Shown here: positions 6,512-14,301 of the stretch, piece by piece
Layout of the letters: the number at the start of each line of letters is the position of its first letter
How positions within the stretch are numbered: the stretch's first letter is position 1
Assembly (NCBI RefSeq): GCF_029887875.1
Contig: NZ_JARXRM010000016.1
Coordinates: 1 to 64,000 of the forward strand
Length of the DNA: 64,000 bases
DNA from: Luteimonas endophytica
Lineage (GTDB): Bacteria > Pseudomonadota > Gammaproteobacteria > Xanthomonadales > Xanthomonadaceae
Direction of reading: 5' to 3'
Notes under the pieces: generated by a model
Seen by the model: the letters and a program-made list of their open reading frames with translations, nothing else
The model's database searches: none
What the model was told of the DNA's origin: nothing
Position numbers and translations under genes: made by a program

Positions 6512-6823
6512 ATGCGAGCGAGGCGTGGTGCTGGTTTGAAAGCGGCTCTTCTGCTTGGCTTGGCTGGCGCGCTTGCCGGTTGCGCCGAGGATGGCCACCT
6601 CCGGGGCTTCGTCACGGACAGCCCCGATGGCAAGACCTACCTGGCGATCGTTGACGACCACGATGGATGTCCCATCCTGGTCGACGGACGGAAGTGGACG
6701 GCACCAACGGGGCGCGCCAGAGAGATCGCGCCCGGCGAGCACTCGATTGAATGCTATGGGGGCGAGATTCGCTTCGTCATCCCTGCCGGAGTCGTGTTCA
6801 ACTTCGACTATTGGGGGCCATAG
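6512..6823 (+). CDS. Small lipoprotein, cassette-like
   Basis: The 103-residue product begins with a lipoprotein signal (MRARRGAGLKAALLLGLAGA) and a lipobox ending at Cys24 (LAGC). The mature 80 residues are mostly beta-rich, with a DSPDGKTYLAIVDDHDGC segment. No family is recognised. The start follows an attC-like relic by six bases, and no further gene follows closely, so it probably entered as a cassette. Confidence 0.65.
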   Translation: MRARRGAGLKAALLLGLAGALAGCAEDGHLRGFVTDSPDGKTYLAIVDDHDGCPILVDGRKWTAPTGRAREIAPGEHSIECYGGEIRFVIPAGVVFNFDYWGP

Positions 6824-6949
6824 CCTGGAGTTCTGGTTTATGAAGGGCAATCTTCGCGGCGCATTCGCAACGCTTCCAGTGCGTTGCCCAGCGGATCAGG
6901 CCCCCCGCTCGAGACCACCTATCACTCATTCGTTCTCCAGGAGAGCTTG

Positions 6950-7354
6950 ATGCTCAAGACCTACCTAGGCAGTTGCCATTGCGGCGCCGTGCGGTTCGAA
7001 GCCGACATCGATCTCAGTGCCGGCACGAACAAGTGCAACTGTTCCATCTGTACCAAGACACGCAACTGGAACGTCATCATCAAGCCCGGCGCCTTTCGGC
7101 TGCTGGCTGGCGAGGGGGACCTGGCCGACTATCAGTTCAACCACAAGGTGGGGCATCACCTGTTCTGCAAGCATTGCGGCGTGCGCTCGTTCGCCCGTGG
7201 CCACATCGCGGAGATCGGCGGCGACTACGTTGCGGTTCAACTGTCGGCACTCGACAATGCCGACCCGGCGGAACTCGTCGAGCCACCGGTTCGGTACGCA
7301 GACGGCAGACACGACAACTGGGGGGAGGTGCCTGCCGAGACCCGGCACCTGTAG
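6950..7354 (+). CDS. GFA-family zinc protein (CENP-V/GFA domain)
   Basis: This 134-residue protein belongs to the GFA (glutathione-dependent formaldehyde-activating enzyme/CENP-V) fold. The zinc ligands are visible: Cys9 and Cys11 ([10 protein letters not shown]), Cys29/31/34 ([10 protein letters not shown]) and Cys73/Cys76 ([11 protein letters not shown]). Members bind one structural and one catalytic zinc; actual substrates are mostly unproven. The ATG at 6950 has an AGGAGA site upstream. The gene is monocistronic. Confidence 0.88.
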   Translation: MLKTYLGSCHCGAVRFEADIDLSAGTNKCNCSICTKTRNWNVIIKPGAFRLLAGEGDLADYQFNHKVGHHLFCKHCGVRSFARGHIAEIGGDYVAVQLSALDNADPAELVEPPVRYADGRHDNWGEVPAETRHL

Positions 7355-7436
7355 CGGCAGCACCGGCACGGGTGGGTGCCGGCGCCTCCGTCGGTGCCCG
7401 CCAACCCTCTGGGGACGTGCGTACCGGCTGCAGCGT

Positions 7437-7510
7437 GCTGAACGATCTGTTTCTACCTTCACTTAGGAAGTCCCGCTGCTTCGCGGGCCGGACGAATCCG
7501 GGCGTCAGGT
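7437..7510 (+). other. Decayed attC-like site
   Basis: GCTGAACGATCTGTTTC at the left resembles an R''-L'' end with one core mismatch. CCCGCTGCTTCGCGGG forms the tip hairpin and CCGGACGAATCCGGGCGTCAGGT closes the site with one core mismatch. The next gene starts at its right edge, as in a cassette. Confidence 0.5.
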
Positions 7511-7997
7511 GCCAATGATCACTGCGGCGATCTCATCCGAAGACCATCTCGCCGCCCTGCGGCTTCACCGGAAGCGGGCGGTCAGGCGCCTGTTGCTCGT
7601 GCTTGCTGCGCTGGCTGCCGCCGGCGCGATCGCCATCGCCATTGGCCACGTGCTGATCGGGGCCATCGGCATCGGCGCCGGGGTTGGCGGGCTCATTGGC
7701 GAGTTCGTGCAGTCCAGGTTCGCCCTGCCGCGCAGGGCGCGCAAGATCTACCAGCAGCAAGCCTCGCTTCGTGCGACCTACACCTACTCGTGGGACGCCG
7801 ATGGCCTGAGCGCCTCATCGGAGGCCGGGCACGTCAGGCGCCGATGGCCGGATTACATCAAGCTCCTGGAGAGCGATCGATTGTTCCTCTTGTACCACTC
7901 GGACATCATGTTCGAGATCTTTCCGAAATCGTGGTTCCGCACCCCGGAACAGATCGACGAGTTCCGTACGCTGGCTTCACGGGCCGATGCCCAATGA
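7509..7997 (+). CDS. YcxB-like membrane protein
   Basis: This 162-residue protein has one hydrophobic block (residues 25-65, probably two closely spaced helices). The C-terminal domain has the pattern of the YcxB family: WDADGLSASSEAGHVRRRWPDYIKLLES followed by LFLLYHSDIMFEIFPKSWF. Function unknown. A GTG at 7509 and an ATG two codons on are both possible starts. It directly follows an attC-like relic and converges with the gene pair on the minus strand. Confidence 0.7.
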   Translation: MPMITAAISSEDHLAALRLHRKRAVRRLLLVLAALAAAGAIAIAIGHVLIGAIGIGAGVGGLIGEFVQSRFALPRRARKIYQQQASLRATYTYSWDADGLSASSEAGHVRRRWPDYIKLLESDRLFLLYHSDIMFEIFPKSWFRTPEQIDEFRTLASRADAQ

Positions 7998-8041
7998 CTC
8001 AACCAGGTACGCGCGCAGCGGCAGGCATGCGCGCGTCTTGA

Positions 8042-8431
8042 TCACCCGAACACTCGCTTCATCGCCGCCAGGCCCTCCTCGATCATCGCCGCGACCCCCG
8101 GTGCGGCCTCATGCGGCAGCAGGTCCGCGATCCAGACGCCCCGGGTGCGCTCGCCGCCCTCCTCGAAGAGCTGGAACGATGCGCTGTAGTGGGTGAGCTG
8201 CGTGCCCACCGCGGCCCAGCTGACCCGGTGCCGCTGCTCGTCGACATCGAGAATGGGTTCCTTGACGACCATGCCGTTGCCGAAGGTCACGATGCGCGCG
8301 CCTTCTTCGAGCTTCGTGTCGGCGACGAATCCGGGCACCAGCCGGGTGTGGAGCGCACCGACGTCGCGCAGCGCGTCCCACACCTGGTCCAGCGGCGCCT
8401 GCAGCAGCACTTCGCGGTGAATCGAGGCCAT
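8042..8431 (-). CDS. SRPBCC-family protein
   Basis: This 129-residue protein has the START/SRPBCC (polyketide cyclase-like) pattern. It begins MASIHREVLLQAPLDQVWDALRD and contains VSWAAVGTQLTHYSASFQLF and a C-terminal helix AAMIEEGLAAMKRVFG. Members bind hydrophobic ligands in a helix-grip cavity. I placed the start at 8431 because that ATG falls two bases after the VOC gene's stop. It is the last gene of an AraC-regulator / VOC / SRPBCC minus-strand group. Confidence 0.8.
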   Translation of the reverse strand: MASIHREVLLQAPLDQVWDALRDVGALHTRLVPGFVADTKLEEGARIVTFGNGMVVKEPILDVDEQRHRVSWAAVGTQLTHYSASFQLFEEGGERTRGVWIADLLPHEAAPGVAAMIEEGLAAMKRVFG

Positions 8432-8433
8432 CG

Positions 8434-8793
8434 CTACGCTTCCGCGAGGCACACGGCCTCGACGTTGTTCCCGTCGGGGTCGACGAGGAATGCGGCGAAG
8501 TAGCCAGGGCCGTACTCCGCGCGCAGGCCGGGCCCGCCGTTGTCCCGGGCGCCGGCTTCGAGACCGGCACGGTGGAAGCGCTCGACGGCCTCACGCGTTG
8601 CGGCCCCGAACGCCAGATGGGTTCGCGCCACTGCCTTGTCTTTGGTCTCGTAGAGCCAAAGGGCAGGCGCGCCCTTGGGCCCGAAGCCTGTCCCGGACTC
8701 GTCCTGGACGTGCCCGAGCGGGGCCAGAGCGGCCCGGTAGAAACGGCGTGCGGTTTCCAGGTCGCGCACTTGCAAGCCGACGTGATCGAACAT
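8434..8793 (-). CDS. VOC (glyoxalase/bleomycin-resistance fold) protein
   Basis: This 119-residue protein has the paired beta-alpha-beta-beta-beta modules of the VOC superfamily. The first starts MFDHVGLQVRDLETARRFYRAAL and the second ends FAAFLVDPDGNNVEAVC. His4 and the C-terminal Glu sit where VOC metal ligands usually lie. The reaction cannot be assigned. It lies 30 bases after the AraC-type regulator and two bases before the SRPBCC gene start, so the three probably form one unit. Confidence 0.85.
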   Translation of the reverse strand: MFDHVGLQVRDLETARRFYRAALAPLGHVQDESGTGFGPKGAPALWLYETKDKAVARTHLAFGAATREAVERFHRAGLEAGARDNGGPGLRAEYGPGYFAAFLVDPDGNNVEAVCLAEA

Positions 8794-8823
8794 GGGTTGC
8801 TCCCTCCGGTGAGGTAGCAGATG

Positions 8824-9669
8824 CTAGGTTCGCAGCGGGGCGGATTCTTGGAAAAAATTGCGATCGCCCCGGCCGCCGCGCCGAAAGGTACGGGGTGAGG
8901 CGCCCGCCGCGCGCCGAAACGTCCGCACGAAGTTGGAGACGTCGTTGAAGCCCACGTCGAAGGCGACTTCCGTGATCGGCCGGTCGCTCTCCACCAGCAA
9001 CCTCGCGGCATCACGCAGCCGCGCGCGGATGAGATACTGGTGCGGCGTTACCCCCACCACGGCCGAGAAGATGCGCAGAAAGTGGTGGCTGCTCAAGCCT
9101 GCAACCTGTGCCGCAGTCGCCAGGTCGATGTCGCGCCGGGCGTTCGCATCGATCCAGAGGGCTGCATCGACGGCTCTGCGTCGATCCCGCGAACTGGGCT
9201 TTGGCGCCGGCGTGCGCTTGCCCGTGGTCACCTGCGCCAGGCGTGCACCCAGCATCAGGCCAAGCTCGTCCAAGCCAAGGTCGCCGTTCGCATCGGCAAC
9301 GCTCTGCGCCCATTCGCCCAGCACCATCAGCTGGGCGATCGGCGGCAGCGCGCCGACGCGCCACGATGGGCCGGGGGCGAGCTCGTCGATCAGCTCGGGG
9401 GCGTACTGGAACGACAGGCACTCGTCGCCGCCGTGGTGATGCTCGTGCGTGCACGTGTACTCGTCCCCAGGGTGTCCCACGAGCACGGATCCCGCCACCA
9501 GCTCGAACGAACGTGCGCCCCAGCGATATCCGAAGGAGCCCTTGCGCACGTACGAGATCGAGTGCCGGCTGTGGGCTTCGGGGAACGGGCGATCCGCAGG
9601 ACCGCAGGTGCATCGATACTCGATCACCGAAACCGGGCCGGATTGCAATGTGCGCGTCGTGGGTTTCAC
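8824..9669 (-). CDS. AraC-family transcriptional regulator
   Basis: This 281-residue protein has an N-terminal cupin-like sensor domain (HSRHSISYVRKGSFGYRWGARSFELVAGSVLVGHPGDEYTC). At residues about 175-270 there is a C-terminal double helix-turn-helix: DIDLATAAQVAGLSSHHFLRIFSAVVGVTPHQYLIRARL, then PITEVAFDVGFNDVSNFVRTFRRAAGASPRTFRR. That is a normal length and layout. It heads the group with the VOC and SRPBCC genes and may control them; the effector is unknown. Confidence 0.92.
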   Translation of the reverse strand: MKPTTRTLQSGPVSVIEYRCTCGPADRPFPEAHSRHSISYVRKGSFGYRWGARSFELVAGSVLVGHPGDEYTCTHEHHHGGDECLSFQYAPELIDELAPGPSWRVGALPPIAQLMVLGEWAQSVADANGDLGLDELGLMLGARLAQVTTGKRTPAPKPSSRDRRRAVDAALWIDANARRDIDLATAAQVAGLSSHHFLRIFSAVVGVTPHQYLIRARLRDAARLLVESDRPITEVAFDVGFNDVSNFVRTFRRAAGASPRTFRRGGRGDRNFFQESAPLRT

Positions 9670-9813
9670 GGCGGCGAATCTAGCAGCGGCGCCACTTCAT
9701 GGCCACGGGCCCGGCCGGACCGCAGCCAAGGCTCCCTCTTGGGGAGCGCCGTTGCTTCCAGCAGGCCCGGCGCGGCAGCGATGCTCCAACCTCGCCAGGC
9801 GTAGGCTCACGGA

Positions 9814-10425
9814 ATGACAAGGTCTCCAACCGACCGATCCAACGGATACGAAGCGGTCTCCGCGGAGTTCATGGCGATCCGGAGCCGATCGGAGATCGGC
9901 ATGTCGACCGTGCGCGACTGGGCCGGCAGCCTGCCGCGTGGGGGCTCGGTGCTCGACCTGGGGTGCGGCGCTGGCGTGCCGGTGGCGAGGGCCCTGATCG
10001 ACGCGGGGTTCGCCGTGCACGGCGTGGATGCCTCGCCCGCCATGATCGCGGCCTTCCGGGCCCGATTCCCCGGCAGCCCGGCCGAATGCAGCGCGGTGGA
10101 AGACGCGCAGTTCCTGCGCCGCAGCTTCGACGGCGCGATCGCGTGGGGCCTGATGTTCCTCTTGCAGCCGGCCACCCAGAGGGAGCTGATTCGCCGGGTC
10201 GCCCTGTCCCTCGCGCCGGGCGGCCGGTTCCTGTTCACGGCACCGGACGAGGCGTGCGAGTGGCCGGACAACCTCACCGGGCGGACCTCGGTGTCGCTGG
10301 GGTCGGCCGCCTACCGCAGGGCGCTGGAATCGGAGGGCCTGGCGCTGGTCGGCGAGGCCGAGGACGAGGGGCAGAACCACTATTACTTCGCGAGCAAGCC
10401 GGCCGGCCCAGGCGCCGCGGGTTAG
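9814..10425 (+). CDS. Class I SAM-dependent methyltransferase
   Basis: This 203-residue protein has the Rossmann motifs of class I methyltransferases. Motif I is VLDLGCGAGVPVARALIDAGF (from about residue 46), the acidic motif II is GVDASPAMI, and a post-motif AWGLMFLLQ and SLAPGGRFLFTAP strand follow. The closest recognisable type is the small-molecule methyltransferase group; the substrate is unknown. It stands alone on the plus strand. Confidence 0.88.
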   Translation: MTRSPTDRSNGYEAVSAEFMAIRSRSEIGMSTVRDWAGSLPRGGSVLDLGCGAGVPVARALIDAGFAVHGVDASPAMIAAFRARFPGSPAECSAVEDAQFLRRSFDGAIAWGLMFLLQPATQRELIRRVALSLAPGGRFLFTAPDEACEWPDNLTGRTSVSLGSAAYRRALESEGLALVGEAEDEGQNHYYFASKPAGPGAAG

Positions 10426-10637
10426 CCGTCTATGGCGCGTGGCTGGGCGGTTGTTGCGGTTTCGTGGGCACGGTGCCGGCCTGCATGGCGCATGGCTTGC
10501 CGCCGGCGCGCTGCAGGGGTAGCTTTCGGTGCCCGAAGCGCGTACGGCCAAGCGCGTTTCGCCGACGACCCGACCGCCAGGATCAACCCGATCGGCGGGA
10601 GCGCCGGGCGCCGCTTGGCCTCTCACTGGAGTCGTTC

Positions 10638-11018
10638 ATGCCGCTCGTCACCTTGACCGTGCAGCGCCCGAAGTCCGCCGAGTTCAAGGCCTCCGTGCTC
10701 GACGCGGTCCACGCGGCCCTGGTCGCGGTTGGCGTGCCTGCCACCGACCGGTTCCAGCGCGTGCTCGAGCTTTCGCCCGAGGACTTCCGCTTCGACCCGA
10801 CCTACCCGGATGTGCAAGGCGCGCGGAACGAAGACTTCATCCTGATCGAAGTGCTGTTGTCCGCCGGCCGCAGCGTCAAGATCAAGCGGAAGCTGCTCGA
10901 CGCCTTGATGGCCGAACTCTCCGCAGCGGGCCACGACCCTGAGAATGCCATGCTCGTCTTCAAGGAGACGACCTGGGAGAACTGGGCCTTCGCGGGCGGC
11001 CGCCAGATCCATGTGTAG
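10638..11018 (+). CDS. Tautomerase-superfamily protein
   Basis: This 126-residue protein begins Met-Pro-Leu-Val. After Met removal, Pro1 would be the catalytic base as in 4-oxalocrotonate tautomerase-like enzymes. The sequence continues in two related beta-alpha-beta halves (LVTLTVQRPKSAEFKASVLD, then EDFILIEVLLSAGRSVKIKRKLLDAL), as in the longer fused members. An in-frame extension far upstream has no support. Substrate unknown. Confidence 0.85.
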   Translation: MPLVTLTVQRPKSAEFKASVLDAVHAALVAVGVPATDRFQRVLELSPEDFRFDPTYPDVQGARNEDFILIEVLLSAGRSVKIKRKLLDALMAELSAAGHDPENAMLVFKETTWENWAFAGGRQIHV

Positions 11019-11059
11019 TTCCATTGTGTGACTTGGTGCCGGGGGCTCAGCTGGCCGGT

Positions 11060-11116
11060 GTCCAACCATTCGTTCGGGCCGATGCTTGGTGGCGCGGCTC
11101 GCTTTCGGCGCTAGAA
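11060..11116 (+). other. Decayed attC-like site
   Basis: GTCCAACCATTCGTTCGGGC opens the site and GGTGGCGCGGCTCGCTTTCGGCGCTAG closes it, matching the attC at 333 position by position but with a decayed right core. It ends seven bases before the gene at 11123. Confidence 0.65.
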
Positions 11117-11122
11117 CCTCGA

Positions 11123-11485
11123 ATGTTTCGCAAGCGCAACCTCTATCTTCTTGTCTTCCGCGACCACTTCATGGGGCGTGTCGTCGGTGAGGACAGAAGG
11201 GCACGGCGCGATTGCCATGCGCTCGACAACACCCGTGGCGATCCGGATTTCTCTCGAGTAGGCAAGGCATTGAAGTCCCTGGTCGAGGATCTTGCGCCTG
11301 GCTTCTCGCTTCGCAAGCCAACGGCGTTGCTGCATTTCATTCCGGAGCACTACGCGCCGACCCAGCGCCAGCTGGCGTTGTTCAAGCGAACGGCAGAGCG
11401 CTCAGGCATCTCACGGTGCTGGCTATCGACGTGGGAGACGCCGAACACCGACCGGGAGCTGGCCGTTGTGTTCCGCTCGCTCTAA
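11123..11485 (+). CDS. Unrecognised cassette-like protein
   Basis: This 120-residue basic protein has no signal peptide and no recognised domain. It begins MFRKRNLYLLVFRDHFMGRVV and has a C-terminal half with a LLHFIPEHYAPTQRQLALFK segment followed by RCWLSTWETPNTDRELAVVF. The ATG at 11123 directly follows an attC-like relic, and upstream in-frame starts would read through that relic. It most likely entered as an integron cassette. No function is proposed. Confidence 0.55.
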   Translation: MFRKRNLYLLVFRDHFMGRVVGEDRRARRDCHALDNTRGDPDFSRVGKALKSLVEDLAPGFSLRKPTALLHFIPEHYAPTQRQLALFKRTAERSGISRCWLSTWETPNTDRELAVVFRSL

Positions 11486-11548
11486 GGGCTCGGCCCGGGG
11501 CTTTCCCAGTCCGCGTTGCAGCTTCAGGCCTCGAGGTGCTGGATCTCA

Positions 11549-11776
11549 ATGAGATTTCTAGGAAAAGCGATCGGTTGTCTGGCCACGGCACTCGGCCTGG
11601 GTGTCGTCATCTTCGGTGCGGTCGCGCTCGCTGACCCGCAAGGCGCACAGCTCGCCAACGACTCGGACCCGTTTGGTGTGCCGCCGTCGACCGTCGAGCT
11701 CTTGCTGCACGTCGCTGCTGGTGCGGCGCTATCGGCCCTGGGTGTCTGGCTTGTCGCGCGGAAGCCCCGCGTGTAG
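11549..11776 (+). CDS. Small two-helix membrane protein
   Basis: The 75-residue product has a hydrophobic N-terminal segment (MRFLGKAIGCLATALGLGVVIFGAVALA) and a second near residues 50-70 (LLLHVAAGAALSALGVWLVA), then a basic tail. It is a probable two-pass inner-membrane protein; a signal peptide plus one helix is the alternative. GAGG lies 17-20 bases before the ATG at 11549, so the ribosome site is weak. No family recognised. Confidence 0.5.
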   Translation: MRFLGKAIGCLATALGLGVVIFGAVALADPQGAQLANDSDPFGVPPSTVELLLHVAAGAALSALGVWLVARKPRV

Positions 11777-11851
11777 CTTGAGGCCGGCCAGTCCTTCCAA
11801 CCGGCGCTTCCTGGCGCGATACGATTGGACCTGAATCAGGTGCTGAATCTC

Positions 11852-12322
11852 ATGAACGATCGGTTCTTCGCAACCTTGGCGATCGCCCTGGCACCCGCCG
11901 CCGCCGCGGCCTGTCCCCATGATCTGACGGGAACATGGAAATCCGATCGGGAAGCCTCCGTGGCATTTGCCCATGGCAATGCCAAGCTGGAGCCGCGCAC
12001 GGAAGCGTTTCTTGGGGCGCTGTTCGGGCACATGACGCTCGCCTTCACCGACAGCGAGGTCCACATCGCAATGCCCGATGTCGAGGTTCCCGTTTCCGGC
12101 GAGCGCACGGTGTTTGCCGGCCTGGAGGAGCGCAAGCCCTACGAGATCCTGTTTTGCGGCGAGTTCGCGGTCGTCTGGTCGGCGAGGCGGCCGTTCGGCA
12201 CGGCGCTTACGGCAACGACGTTCAACTTCGTCGACGACGACATCTTCTGGGTCTATGGCGGTGGCACCGACCCGGCGGCACCGGATCTGCATACGCGCGA
12301 GTACTTTCAGCGGGTCCGCTGA
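11852..12322 (+). CDS. Exported protein of unknown function
   Basis: This 156-residue protein begins with a short Sec signal (MNDRFFATLAIALAPAAAAA), with probable cleavage before CPHDLTGTWKSDREASVAF. The LTGTWKSD motif is common at the start of small lipocalin-like beta-barrel domains, and the rest alternates short strands. No enzyme motif is seen. An upstream in-frame start would bury the signal peptide, so the ATG at 11852 was chosen. Confidence 0.6.
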   Translation: MNDRFFATLAIALAPAAAAACPHDLTGTWKSDREASVAFAHGNAKLEPRTEAFLGALFGHMTLAFTDSEVHIAMPDVEVPVSGERTVFAGLEERKPYEILFCGEFAVVWSARRPFGTALTATTFNFVDDDIFWVYGGGTDPAAPDLHTREYFQRVR

Positions 12323-12349
12323 CCGCGCCGAATTCGAGAGCAGGGCCGG

Positions 12350-12736
12350 ATGTCTCTTGGTGACACGGCTCACCCCCAGCCGTCAGGCCCCGGAAACGAG
12401 GTTGCAGTGTCGGACGAATCTCAAGACAGCCACTGGAAGCTCGAACTCCGCTACGGTCGGCGGGTCACGCCATACAAGCACTTCACCGTCATCGCCGACG
12501 GCCTGGCCGGAGAGCTGACGGACGGCTTCGAGTGCCGTGCTGGGCCTGCCATCATGACAATGAAGACCTGGGCATCCGACGCGGACGAGTCCGCCGACAT
12601 GGCCAGATCCATCGGGCGGCAGATCGGGTTCTCCGTGACCGGCAGGATCGAGATCTACGAGACGGAAGCGGAGCGAGCGCCCGGTGAGCACCCTCACGGC
12701 TACGACATCAAGTTCGTCCCGTACGGGCCGGACTGA
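12350..12736 (+). CDS. Hypothetical cytoplasmic protein
   Basis: Unrecognised. The frame from the ATG at 12350 gives 128 residues. A GTG at 12407 with GAGG upstream may be the true start and gives about 109 residues beginning SDESQDSHWKLELRYGRR. The sequence is hydrophilic with mixed alpha/beta character (HFTVIADG, then MARSIGRQIGFSVTGRIEIYETEAE). No signal peptide, membrane helix or metal motif is seen. Confidence 0.5.
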   Translation: MSLGDTAHPQPSGPGNEVAVSDESQDSHWKLELRYGRRVTPYKHFTVIADGLAGELTDGFECRAGPAIMTMKTWASDADESADMARSIGRQIGFSVTGRIEIYETEAERAPGEHPHGYDIKFVPYGPD

Positions 12737-12773
12737 AGCGTGGATGTAGTTCGTACCCAGCCCAGGAGACAAC

Positions 12774-13160
12774 ATGCCCGCCCACGAAAAGATCAACTAC
12801 GTCGAATACCCCGCGCGCGACCTGGCGGCGACGAAGCGCTTCTTCCAGGACGCGTTCGGCTGGGCGTTCGAAGACTACGGGCCGGACTACGCGGCGTTCT
12901 CGGGCCAGGGCCTCGATGGCGGCTTCTTCCGGTCGGAGCTGGCGGCCCGCACCAGCCAAGGCAGCGCGCTGGTGGTGTTCTACAGCGAGCGCCTGGAAGA
13001 GACGCTGGCCAAGGTGGTTGCCGCGGGCGGCGAGGTGGTGAAGCCGGTCTTCTCCTTCCCGGGCGGCCGCCGGTTTCATTTCACCGAGCCCAGCGGCAAC
13101 GAGTTCGCGGTGTGGTCGGAGGCGGCGGCCGCCGCGGGCGACGGCGCGCCGGAAGGATGA
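12774..13160 (+). CDS. VOC-family protein
   Basis: This 128-residue protein is a single VOC/glyoxalase-fold unit: INYVEYPARDLAATKRFFQDAFGWAFEDYGPDYAAF, then HFTEPSGNEFAVWSE at the C-terminus. Glu17 and the C-terminal Glu occupy usual metal-ligand positions. The reaction is unknown. AGGAG precedes the ATG. The stop overlaps the next start (ATGA), so it is translationally coupled to the acetyltransferase. Confidence 0.85.
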   Translation: MPAHEKINYVEYPARDLAATKRFFQDAFGWAFEDYGPDYAAFSGQGLDGGFFRSELAARTSQGSALVVFYSERLEETLAKVVAAGGEVVKPVFSFPGGRRFHFTEPSGNEFAVWSEAAAAAGDGAPEG

Positions 13161-13645
13161 GGATCCGCACCGCGGACGAGCAGGAGCTGGATCGCCTGGC
13201 CGACATCTGGCACCAAGGCTGGCAGGACGCGCATGCGCGGATCCTGCCGGCGGAACTCGCCCGGCACCGCACGCGCGTAAGCTTCGCGCAGCGGCTGCGG
13301 GCGGCGCTGGGCGAGGTGCGGGCGACCGGGCCCGCCGGGGCCCCGACGGCGTTCTGCATCGCCACCGGCGACGAGCTGTACCAGCTGTACGCATCGGCCG
13401 AGGCCCGCGGCACCGGGGCCGCCGCCGCCCTGCTGGCGGACGGGGAGGCGCGCATCGCCGGCCGCGGCTTCCGCAGGGCCTGGCTGGCGTGCGGCATCGG
13501 CAACCAGCGCGCGGCGCGCTTCTACGAGAAGCACGGCTGGGTGCGGGCCGGCAACATGATCAGCGAGCTGCCGACGCCGGACGGCCCGTTCCTGCTGGAG
13601 GTCTGGCGCTACGAGAAGGCCCTGGCGGACCGGCCTGGCAGGTGA
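13157..13645 (+). CDS. GNAT-family N-acetyltransferase
   Basis: This 162-residue protein has the GNAT core: MRIRTADEQELDRLADIWHQGW at the N-terminus, an ELYQLYASAEARGTGAAAALLADGEARIA segment corresponding to the acetyl-CoA-binding RGxGxA loop, and a C-terminal NQRAARFYEKHGWVRAG motif. All usual motifs are present. The substrate is unknown. It overlaps the VOC gene by four bases. Confidence 0.9.
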   Translation: MRIRTADEQELDRLADIWHQGWQDAHARILPAELARHRTRVSFAQRLRAALGEVRATGPAGAPTAFCIATGDELYQLYASAEARGTGAAAALLADGEARIAGRGFRRAWLACGIGNQRAARFYEKHGWVRAGNMISELPTPDGPFLLEVWRYEKALADRPGR

Positions 13646-13787
13646 TCGGCGGCGGCGCGGCCGCATGCCGCGGTCGGAGCGCGGCCGCCGGCAGGAGCGG
13701 GCTCGCGCTTCGGTGCGCCGATGGGGAACAATGGGCCTGCGTTGCGGTTCGGCGCCACCCCGGCGCCCTGCCCCGCAGGAGGGAACC

Positions 13788-14078
13788 ATGGTCGCGGCAC
13801 GCAGGCTCCGCATTTCGCAGTGGCTGTTGCTCGGCTCGGCGCTGGCATGCGGCGCGGCGTCGCTCTGCTTCGGCTTCCTCTACGTTTCGCTGTACTGGCG
13901 CTACCGCGAGCTGTTCAACGCGGAGGGCCGCTACTTCGATGCGCACAGCGCCACCGTGTATCACCAGCAGGATGGCGTGCTGATCGTGCCCGCGCTCGCG
14001 TTCCTGCTGCTGGCGCTGCTGCTCGGGTTCGCCTGGTGGTTGAGGCGGGCACGCCCGGACCGCGGCCGGTCCGCGTAG
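13788..14078 (+). CDS. Small membrane protein
   Basis: This 96-residue protein has two hydrophobic helices (about residues 12-37 and 66-86) separated by a polar loop, and a basic C-terminal tail (RRARPDRGRSA). A GGAGGG site precedes the ATG at 13788. No family recognised. It lies just before a REP pair and ends the accessory region. Confidence 0.6.
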   Translation: MVAARRLRISQWLLLGSALACGAASLCFGFLYVSLYWRYRELFNAEGRYFDAHSATVYHQQDGVLIVPALAFLLLALLLGFAWWLRRARPDRGRSA

Positions 14079-14150
14079 CGGTGGTCCAGGGCCGCGAAAA
14101 GCCGCGGGGGCCTCCGGCAGGATGGGCGGCGATTGCCGGTATTTGCAACG

Positions 14151-14273
14151 GCGCCGGCTTTCGCGTGCATGGCACGCTCCTACGGGGATGGCACGCTTCC
14201 TACCGGGAGCAGGACTTTCGCGGCGTGCCGCCTGTAGCAGCGGCCCATGGCCGCGAAGGCCGCGGGCGGCTCC
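14151..14273. repeat. Paired REP elements (copy 1)
   Basis: One half (14151-14184) reads CGGCTTTCGCGTGCATGGCA followed by CGCTCCTA. The other (14233-14273) reads TGTAGCAGCGGCCCATGGCC followed by GCGAAGGCCGCGGGC. The halves face each other. The same pairing recurs at 17.9 and 21.7 kb, making a family of repetitive extragenic palindromes. It fills the gap between the gene ending at 14078 and the PepSY gene stop. Confidence 0.85.
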
Positions 14274-14301
14274 GGTTGCCGTGGCGGCGAACGGCTGACG
14301 G

